Assembly: GCA_031272415.1 (NCBI GenBank)
Contig: JAISTU010000043.1
Location: 1-6,472, forward strand
Reading direction: 5' to 3'
Length of the DNA: 6,472 bases
Source of the DNA: Bacteroidales bacterium
GTDB lineage: Bacteria > Bacteroidota > Bacteroidia > Bacteroidales > WCHB1-69
The notes under the pieces are model-generated. The model did no database searches. It saw only the letters and a list, made by a program, of their open reading frames with translations, and was not told the DNA's origin. Position 1 is the first letter of the stretch. Each line of letters begins with the position of its first letter. Both the position numbers and the translations under genes were made by a program. Shown in pieces: positions 1 to 5,324 of this stretch.

Positions 1-93
1 GTAAATCACACAGGTACAAATGAGCGTTTTGCCAATAATGCAGAAGGCAATGTTCGGCTTTGCAATGGCGATTTTGTAAATGCGCTGCCGTAA
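1..93 (+). CDS. C-terminal end of an unidentified protein (5' truncated)
   Basis: Frame 1 is open from the window edge to a TAA at 91-93, giving 30 residues that end in NGDFVNALP. The gene begins outside the window. Support for it being real is positional: the stop lies 30 bases before a strong plus-strand intrinsic terminator. The tail is rich in asparagine (7 of 30) and contains a VRLC motif. That motif faintly recalls the last strand of FISUMP or formylglycine-generating-enzyme-like domains (SVRCV, GFRLC), but 30 residues are too few to assign a family. It converges on the large minus-strand adhesin gene, with 186 bases between the two stop codons. No function is proposed. Confidence 0.7.
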   Translation, partial: VNHTGTNERFANNAEGNVRLCNGDFVNALP

Positions 94-123
94 AAATCTC
101 TGAATTTTGATTTTTAACACCAC

Positions 124-160
124 AGGGAACGAAGAAAAATCAAACTTCGTTCCCTTTTTT
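124..160 (+). terminator. Rho-independent terminator of the upstream plus-strand gene
   Basis: A perfect 11-bp inverted repeat, AGGGAACGAAG at 124-134 and CTTCGTTCCCT at 145-155, encloses a 10-base loop (135-144). It is followed by a T run to 160. The stem is moderately GC-rich and the T tract touches the stem, as in a canonical intrinsic terminator. On the opposite strand no T run follows the hairpin, so it should work efficiently only for the gene ending at 93. The loop is exactly complementary to 106-115, described in the findings. Confidence 0.9.
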
Positions 161-245
161 CGTTGTAGAGACGGTGCACGCATATAAAATATTGTTAATC
201 AAAATAATCATTCCAAATCACAGTTCAGACAAAATGCAAAAAAAA

Positions 246-269
246 TCTACACTCTTCACTCTACACTCT
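246..269. repeat. Short direct repeat, 10 bp at a 14-bp period
   Basis: TCTACACTCT occurs at 246-255 and again at 260-269. The four bases between them (TCAC) begin a third, partial CACTCT, so the stretch reads as a low-complexity CACTCT series. It lies just beyond the stop codon of the minus-strand adhesin gene. It is probably simple-sequence spacer DNA; no regulatory role is visible. Confidence 0.5.
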
Positions 270-279
270 GAAAAAAGGG

Positions 280-3200
280 TTATTTTCCGCTCATGACGGT
301 AACGGAGCCGTTGAGTATCAATGTTTGTGAGTCGGTTATTGGAACGGCATAGACTGACCAGAAATAAACCCCGTCGGCGACCCGATTGCCTTGTTTATTG
401 TTGCCGTTCCACCAAAAGTCGTCGTTTTTTGACGGACAATCAGGCTCTTGGCATTTTTGTTTCCAAACTTCTACTCCCCATCGGTCATAAATAACAATCG
501 AAAATTCATTAAAAGTACCCTTGTCCTCTAATGGGCGAAATCGATATTGTGTGCCGTCGCCCGCATCTGGAGTAAAAACGTTAGGGAAAGAAAACAACTC
601 TTTGATAACCACTTGTTGCGAAGTTGTGTCTTGACAGCCATTTTGGTCTTCGATAAGCAAATTGATAGTAAAATAGCCCGATTTGGAGTAGGCGTGAGAC
701 GGATTTTGTGTATTGCTACTGTCGCCGTCTCCAAAATTCCAATTCCAGCGGATAAGTGGATTTATAAATGTCGATAAATCAGTGAATTGTATAGGTTCTT
801 CGGGCAATGCTTCCCATACATTTGCGTCAAAATTTGCCGTCGGTTTTGGGAAAAGGATAAATTTAAAGGTGTCGTAATATTCTTGCCAACAATTTTCATT
901 TATACCATAATCAACTCTTACTATATATGGGTAAGTATCTGATTGTGAGAAAGTTCGTTTGCCCGGATAGCCTGTTGTTTTAAAACCGTCAGCAAAAGTC
1001 CATTGGTAATTGATCGCATCAGACATATCAAAAGCAGTATCTGCAAAAAAATCAATTTCTTTTGAGTCGCAAAAGCCTGCCGAATCGGGTGTAAAAGTAA
1101 CTCTTTGCGGGAGTGCCATAATTTCTATTTCTTTGCAAACCACTGTATCACAAGACTTTGCGTTCACTCTAACGCAGACAGTGTATTTGCTGTCATTGAC
1201 AACATCATATTGAATAAAAGGCTGTGTGTTGGTAATTCCGTTGCCAAAATCCCACAAAATAGTATCAATTCCGACATCGGGTGTTAATTTAATAGTGTTG
1301 GCAAAGTTAATCAAATTTTGGGAGCAATAGGGGTTATTGGTCTCAAAATCAACTTCTAAACGCATGGGATAAACGGTATCATTGCCTCTCCATTCCACTA
1401 CGCACCGTTCCATAGTACCTTGATTATTAACCCATTGAATAAGATAAAAATAAGGAACGTAAGGATAAGGCTGTGTGTAAGTAAAATCAACAGTATCGTT
1501 CATATTTGCTCCCCATTGTTCCAACATAGTGCCGCCGTCAGGGTTAATCATAATCGTATCTGCCGAGATGATGTTCGGAACAAATGTAACCGGCAAATCC
1601 AAACAGCCCTGATAAGGTGAATAAGTAAAATTGCCCTGTGGACCGTCAATAAAAACGTGGTTATCGGCAATTAAAGTATCCGTGCAACCTATTGAGTCTC
1701 TGACAATTAAGCGGATAGTATAATTTCCCGAACGGGTATAAATATGCTCAATAGTACTTTTATTGTCGCCAAAAACTTCATTGGAAGAGCCGCTAATGGT
1801 ATCCCCAAAATTCCATGACCACCATACAATTCCGCCTGTGGAACTGTCTGTAAATGTGATATTTCTGCCTACATCTCCCGGACAAGGATAATGATGTCCG
1901 TTGTCGGTAAAATAGGCTTCTACTTTGTGCGTTCTTACTGTATCTGTAACGCTTGCCGAGCAAGGGACGCCGACAATATTGACCGTCAGTGTAACTAAAT
2001 ATTCATCATTCAGTGAAGACGATGTTCCGTAAGTATGATAAACAGTAGGGGGGGCTGTCCAGCCGTCCGGCGTGTAGTACGTCTGTGTAGGCGAGCCGTC
2101 TCCAAAATCCCATGTGTATGAAATTTGAGAATAATCCCGCATCTCTAATGGAAATATTTGCGAAGTGGATATAAATCCGATTGGTTTGTCATCGCAATGG
2201 GCATTCGCATCGCTGATAAATGAGGGAATTACTTTGTTGGCAATAATGTAGGCATTTGCGTTCAATTCCGACTCACAACCCGCCTCATTGATAATGCTCA
2301 ATTTTACATTCTGTATGCCTGAAAATGTGTCTATTAAGGTTAAATTTTTGCATGCGGTATCTATGACGGAGATTGTATCTACATATATTTTCCAGCGATA
2401 GGAAATGATGGCCATTGTATCAAAGGGAGATTTAGTGTAAGATGTATCTATAAAGTACAGAGTATCAGGGTTATTGGTACAAATACTTTCGGTTATATAA
2501 TGAAAATTTACACTATCTTTGCTTGAATAAAATGCTGGAGTTGAAGTCGGATATGTACGTATTGTAAATGGATATTCTCTATAGCATCCGCCCTTACTTC
2601 GGTTAAAAATATAGCCTGCGATAGTGCCTGTTGAATCTGCATTGAGTGTTTGCGTGGTTTGCAAAACATCTCTATTGGAAAAAGAAGCAATGTATTGATA
2701 ACCAACTCTTATTCCCCAACTTTCCATTCCATCGTTAGAGGTCGTAGAATCATAAAACAGGATAGGTACATTTTGACATTGATGCTCCAAAAAAGTAGGA
2801 TATGTATTGGGATCAGCAAGTGAAATAACAATCTTAACATTCACAGTATCAGCACAATAGCCACATGGATTGTAGGTAGGGCTGTTCGGATTGGTATCAT
2901 TATTGACTGCAATTAAAATAATATCCACTTTGCCACCCGAATCGGAATAAATATAACTGCCTCCGCTTGCCAAATAATCAAAAGTAGCAATGGAATCGGG
3001 GGCAATCCAACCTGAATGGCTGCCTGTATAAGGGACAGAAGTGTCGCCATACCACCACCAAATTTGGGTAGGCAAAATAGAAGAACTTTCAAAACCAATA
3101 ATGGACGTATCACAAAAGGGCGTACGCGGATAATATTGACGCGGTTTTTCTATCTGTGCCAATGGCGGACAAGCATAGCCCAGCGTGTCTATAGAAATTG

Positions 3201-5118
3201 TATCTGACGGACAACCATTATTAAACGCTAACAATTTGACCCCAAAGTAGCCAATTTTTTCCGGGTATATTTCGGCAGGATTGACAATAGAGAGAATGTG
3301 TCTGTCATCATTATACCATTGCCAATGCGTGGCTTTTACGCTGTCAGGTGAGGCTAAACTGCCGTCGCCATTTAGTGAGTCATACGCCGTAACCACTATA
3401 ACTGATTGATTATAACAAGATTCCATGTATTCAAAATCAACATTTACCAACGGTTTTCCTCCAATGTCAACAGGATACTGCAAATCACGACTGCAACTAT
3501 CGGCGTTTTCAATATGTAATTTAATATAATACCGACCCATTTGCGGATAAGCATGAAAAATACTATCTGTAAAGTCCATTACATTGGTTGGCAATAAAGT
3601 AAAATCGGTAGTATCAGGAGAGTTCCAATAAATAATACTTTTGGTGATAGTAGAAGTGGAAGAAATATCTACTTTTACCGTTGCCGAGCCATTGGGAATA
3701 CAAGGTTCAATATCTACGTTAAACAGATTAAGCAAAAAATCCATTATTTGCACATAATGTCTAACCGTGTCTAATGTACAGCCGTAAGGAGTGGTAACTA
3801 TCATGGATATTACGTCTTGACCTGAATAGGTAAACTTGTTGTAAACGTAAGAAACGCTGTCGCCTGTCAAAACAACGGTATCATTGAGGAGCCATTTGAC
3901 AGTTGTTAATCCAAAATTGTCAGCGTAAGGATAGGTGGTTGTATTTTTGAGAATCAATACTTGGTTCGGGTCGCACCAAGCGGTATCAGATGCGTACATA
4001 GAGGCAGCAATATGGCTGTCATAAACCGTAATCTGCACAGTATCAACATCTTGACAGCCTTCTGCGGAAGTGGCATAAACGATTAAAACATAATCTCCGG
4101 GAGTGTTGTAGGTGTGAGGTATAATTTCGGAACGGGTGCTTGCCGAATCGCCGTCCCCAAAATACCATTTATAATCGGTACCATTGCCGTTTAATCCCCT
4201 TACAAATGTTTCCAAAACGTCGCAATCGTTCTGCTTGGAAACATCAAATTGAGATGTAAATATGTGAAAATCAATATAATTTGTTTTTATAAGGCTATCT
4301 TTACAGCCCATTGGTGAAGTGGCGACCAATTTAACCGAAAATTTTGCGTTGGCAGGAGCAATATAAGTTTGAGTAGCATTTATAAATGTACTAAATGCAC
4401 CATTCCCCAAATCCCATTGATAGGTGTTGTCGTTTAGATTGCTTGTTAGATTGGTAAAATTTACCGATCCCCAAGTAGGAATGGGTGGCTGGCAAAAAGA
4501 GGTTTTATCCGCCGTAAAATTCACCACAGGTGGTGCAAAAATGGTTACATAATTATTTTTTGTAACTATATCCGAGCAACCATGATTATCAACAATTGTC
4601 AATGAGACGGTATAAGTTCGGCTAATGGTGTCTTTTGAATAAGAATGCGAAGGTGTTGATAATGAGGAAGATAAACCATCTCCAAAGTTCCATGAATAAG
4701 AAACTATATTTGCCGCAGAAGGGTAAGTAATGGAGGCTGTAAAATGTACGCTGTCGCCCGAACAAAGGCTATCATTGAGTTTGCTGAAATTGAAGACCGG
4801 TTTTTGGTACACATAAATAGTATCTTTGTGTGTTTTTGTTCCGTTGGGGTAAGTTGCGGTCAATTCCACAACATAAGTTCCTGCATTTGTGTACGGGTGA
4901 GTAGGGTTTGCAATAGCAATGGGACTACTGCCGTCACCAAAATTCCAACTTAAAGTCGTGTATCCAACCGTACTTGTGTTGGTAAAATAGACAGTTGAAG
5001 GAGAACAAAGATTGGGCTGCGAATAAGTAAAACCCGCTACTTGTCCCTTCACAATATAGCCTAACAATAGGGTCGCTATTAACCCTCCCATTCGATAAAA
5101 ACTATCTTTGGCACACAT
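280..5118 (-). CDS. Giant secreted PKD/Ig-like repeat protein with T9SS type B sorting domain (adhesin-like)
   Basis: This gene encodes 1612 residues, probably an exported cell-surface or extracellular adhesin-like protein. The ATG at 5116-5118 is the earliest possible start, because an in-frame TGA lies two codons upstream. Residues 1 to about 28 form a signal peptide: K4 and R9, then a hydrophobic stretch at 11-23. Sixteen units of about 80-110 residues follow, beginning near residues 28, 108, 198, 289, 370, 463, 557, 653, 770, 860, 964, 1066, 1161, 1255, 1339 and 1426. Most start with an aromatic-rich strand and a cysteine, and end in a GC-D-type strand. Clear PKD signatures (W-x-FGDG or close variants) occur at 58-63, 143-148, 235-240, 318-323, 1003-1008, 1102-1106, 1289-1294, 1373-1378 and 1460-1465. 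Residues 1507-1612 form the type B sorting domain. No catalytic domain is recognisable. Adhesion or a matrix role is inferred from architecture; the ligand is unknown. It is divergent from the ATPase gene and has its own promoter. Confidence 0.93.
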   Translation of the reverse strand: MCAKDSFYRMGGLIATLLLGYIVKGQVAGFTYSQPNLCSPSTVYFTNTSTVGYTTLSWNFGDGSSPIAIANPTHPYTNAGTYVVELTATYPNGTKTHKDTIYVYQKPVFNFSKLNDSLCSGDSVHFTASITYPSAANIVSYSWNFGDGLSSSLSTPSHSYSKDTISRTYTVSLTIVDNHGCSDIVTKNNYVTIFAPPVVNFTADKTSFCQPPIPTWGSVNFTNLTSNLNDNTYQWDLGNGAFSTFINATQTYIAPANAKFSVKLVATSPMGCKDSLIKTNYIDFHIFTSQFDVSKQNDCDVLETFVRGLNGNGTDYKWYFGDGDSASTRSEIIPHTYNTPGDYVLIVYATSAEGCQDVDTVQITVYDSHIAASMYASDTAWCDPNQVLILKNTTTYPYADNFGLTTVKWLLNDTVVLTGDSVSYVYNKFTYSGQDVISMIVTTPYGCTLDTVRHYVQIMDFLLNLFNVDIEPCIPNGSATVKVDISSTSTITKSIIYWNSPDTTDFTLLPTNVMDFTDSIFHAYPQMGRYYIKLHIENADSCSRDLQYPVDIGGKPLVNVDFEYMESCYNQSVIVVTAYDSLNGDGSLASPDSVKATHWQWYNDDRHILSIVNPAEIYPEKIGYFGVKLLAFNNGCPSDTISIDTLGYACPPLAQIEKPRQYYPRTPFCDTSIIGFESSSILPTQIWWWYGDTSVPYTGSHSGWIAPDSIATFDYLASGGSYIYSDSGGKVDIILIAVNNDTNPNSPTYNPCGYCADTVNVKIVISLADPNTYPTFLEHQCQNVPILFYDSTTSNDGMESWGIRVGYQYIASFSNRDVLQTTQTLNADSTGTIAGYIFNRSKGGCYREYPFTIRTYPTSTPAFYSSKDSVNFHYITESICTNNPDTLYFIDTSYTKSPFDTMAIISYRWKIYVDTISVIDTACKNLTLIDTFSGIQNVKLSIINEAGCESELNANAYIIANKVIPSFISDANAHCDDKPIGFISTSQIFPLEMRDYSQISYTWDFGDGSPTQTYYTPDGWTAPPTVYHTYGTSSSLNDEYLVTLTVNIVGVPCSASVTDTVRTHKVEAYFTDNGHHYPCPGDVGRNITFTDSSTGGIVWWSWNFGDTISGSSNEVFGDNKSTIEHIYTRSGNYTIRLIVRDSIGCTDTLIADNHVFIDGPQGNFTYSPYQGCLDLPVTFVPNIISADTIMINPDGGTMLEQWGANMNDTVDFTYTQPYPYVPYFYLIQWVNNQGTMERCVVEWRGNDTVYPMRLEVDFETNNPYCSQNLINFANTIKLTPDVGIDTILWDFGNGITNTQPFIQYDVVNDSKYTVCVRVNAKSCDTVVCKEIEIMALPQRVTFTPDSAGFCDSKEIDFFADTAFDMSDAINYQWTFADGFKTTGYPGKRTFSQSDTYPYIVRVDYGINENCWQEYYDTFKFILFPKPTANFDANVWEALPEEPIQFTDLSTFINPLIRWNWNFGDGDSSNTQNPSHAYSKSGYFTINLLIEDQNGCQDTTSQQVVIKELFSFPNVFTPDAGDGTQYRFRPLEDKGTFNEFSIVIYDRWGVEVWKQKCQEPDCPSKNDDFWWNGNNKQGNRVADGVYFWSVYAVPITDSQTLILNGSVTVMSGK
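283..600 (-). other. T9SS type B C-terminal sorting domain (CHU_C / gliding-motility C-terminal type)
   Basis: Residues 1507-1612 match the type B sorting signal in motif order: PNVFTPDAGDG (1512-1522), an F-x-IVIYDRWG strand ending at 1548, WWNGNN-x-G at 1569-1577, ADGVYFW at 1581-1587 and a closing GSVTVM strand at 1604-1609. In T9SS biology this domain directs passage through the outer-membrane translocon; type B cargo is typically associated with the cell surface or with adhesion and gliding. An extra loop with C1556 and C1561 lies between the RWG strand and the WWNG motif. Confidence 0.9.
601..2229 (-). repeat. Adhesin units 11-16, PKD domains before the sorting domain
   Basis: Residues 964-1506 return to recognisable PKD cores: WDFGDG at 1003-1008, WNFGD at 1102-1106, WDFGNG at 1289-1294, WTFADG at 1373-1378 and WNFGDG at 1460-1465. 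Unit 13 (about 1161-1252) lacks the core. Cysteine pairs are C975/C1053, C1079/C1145, C1172/C1239, C1265 with one of C1315, C1323 or C1328, and C1350/C1410. Unit 16 is the most consensus-like PKD domain but lacks the opening cysteine, having only C1495. A consensus PKD unit directly before the sorting domain is common in this protein class. Confidence 0.8.
2239..4011 (-). repeat. Adhesin units 5-10, divergent Ig-like block
   Basis: Residues 370-960 keep the unit length, the opening cysteine and the closing strand but lose the FGDG core. The equivalent positions read KWLLND (408-413), YWNSPD (497-502), WQWYND (599-604), WWWYGD (687-692), an unclear motif around W801, and YRWKIY (907-912). Cysteine pairs are C382/C447, C473/C542, C568/C636, C669/C752 or C755, C781/C845 and C880/C948. 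The fold is probably still PKD/Ig-like, inferred from periodicity and the conserved tryptophan. Unit boundaries here are approximate. Confidence 0.6.
4021..5037 (-). repeat. Adhesin units 1-4, canonical PKD domains
   Basis: Residues 28-366 contain four tandem units, each with a recognisable PKD core: WNFGDG at 58-63 and 143-148, WDLGNG at 235-240 and WYFGDG at 318-323. Each core is followed by the usual H/TYxxxGxY-type strand, for example HPYTNAGTY at 74-82. Units 2-4 each have a cysteine near the start and one in the closing strand (C119/C181, C209/C272, C299/C355). Unit 1 has only C38. At the DNA level the cores give degenerate repeats, such as CCGTCACCAAAATTCCA near 4932 read on the plus strand. 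Confidence 0.85.
5035..5118 (-). other. Signal peptide of the adhesin-like protein
   Basis: Residues 1-28 have a short positively charged n-region (K4, R9), a hydrophobic core at about 11-23 (GGLIATLLLGYIV) and a small polar c-region (KGQVA). Cleavage after A28 is the best guess. Sec export to the periplasm is the expected first step before T9SS passage across the outer membrane. M10 is a less likely alternative start that would keep the hydrophobic core but lose both K4 and R9. Confidence 0.75.
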
Positions 5119-5161
5119 AATTCATCTTCAATTTTATTTTGTTTAAAAGATAACCATTATG

Positions 5162-5189
5162 CAAAGATACACATTTTTTTTAGTTGAAA
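5162..5189 (-). promoter_or_regulatory. Bacteroidota-type promoter of the adhesin gene
   Basis: Read on the minus strand, TATCTTTG (5169 to 5162) matches the Bacteroidota -7 consensus TAnnTTTG exactly. Transcription would start around 5155, leaving a leader of roughly 35-40 bases before the ATG at 5118. The -33 element is weak: the best candidate is TTTC (5189 to 5186), with a 16-base spacer that is slightly short. No Shine-Dalgarno site is evident in the A-rich leader, as is usual in this phylum. Confidence 0.65.
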
Positions 5190-5206
5190 GTTGGAAATTG
5201 AAAGTT
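5184..5206. repeat. Short direct repeat in the divergent spacer
   Basis: TTGAAAGTT occurs at 5184-5192 and 5198-5206, a 14-bp period, with the related GGAAATT between the copies. It overlaps the -33 side of the adhesin promoter, so it could be a binding site for a dimeric regulator. It could equally be low-complexity spacer DNA; similar AACTTTCAA runs are frequent in AT-rich intergenic sequence. Confidence 0.45.
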
Positions 5207-5324
5207 ATTTTTTTTGCATTTTGGAATAATCTTTTTCTAAAAAATGAAAATTTTTACAGTCTTTAATTTTTTATTAACACAATAATTTGTCTATTTTTTC
5301 GTTATATAAAAAAAGTAAAACATT

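Larger units (their letters stand above)
94..279. other. Spacer between convergent genes
   Basis: This spacer of 186 bases separates the stop codons of two convergent genes. It holds the plus-strand terminator (124-160), a possible half-palindrome (165-180) and a short direct repeat (246-269). The rest is AT-rich and I see no gene in it. I find no hairpin with a T run oriented to terminate the minus-strand adhesin gene, so that transcript may end by another mechanism or run into the reverse strand of the terminator hairpin. Confidence 0.7.
5119..5324. other. Divergent intergenic region
   Basis: These 206 AT-rich bases lie between two divergent start codons. The minus-strand side holds a clear -7 element (5162-5169). 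The plus-strand side has no exact TAnnTTTG; the nearest is TAATTTG at 5283-5289, one base short, so the ATPase promoter is not identified. Several T tracts (8 Ts at 5174-5181 and at 5208-5215, shorter ones near 5232, 5251, 5267 and 5294) could make the DNA curved. I see no RNA gene or open frame here. Confidence 0.6.

Noticed and set aside
124..155. The terminator inverted repeat read as a mobile-element end or attachment site
   Set aside because: The adjoining T run and its position 30 bases after a stop codon explain it fully; there is no second copy or target duplication in the window.
161..279. Intrinsic terminator for the minus-strand adhesin gene
   Set aside because: No hairpin followed by a T run is found on the minus strand between 279 and 161. 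The hairpin at 124-155 is not followed by Ts when read in that direction.
547..777. Plus-strand open frame of 76 codons inside the adhesin gene, and similar ones at 1010-1213, 1105-1287, 1420-1620, 3016-3207 and 4744-4953
   Set aside because: They lie fully antisense to a gene with coherent domain architecture, and their translations resemble no protein family. They are shadows of the real frame.
601..5037. The degenerate CCGTC-CCAAAATTCCA motifs as dispersed DNA repeats or a CRISPR-like array
   Set aside because: They encode the W-N-F-G-D-G core of successive PKD units in frame, so they are protein-level repeats and not a separate DNA element.
5283..5289. TAATTTG as a -7 element for the ATPase gene
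   Set aside because: It is one base short of the TAnnTTTG consensus and has no convincing TTTG about 20 bases upstream, so it was not called as a promoter.
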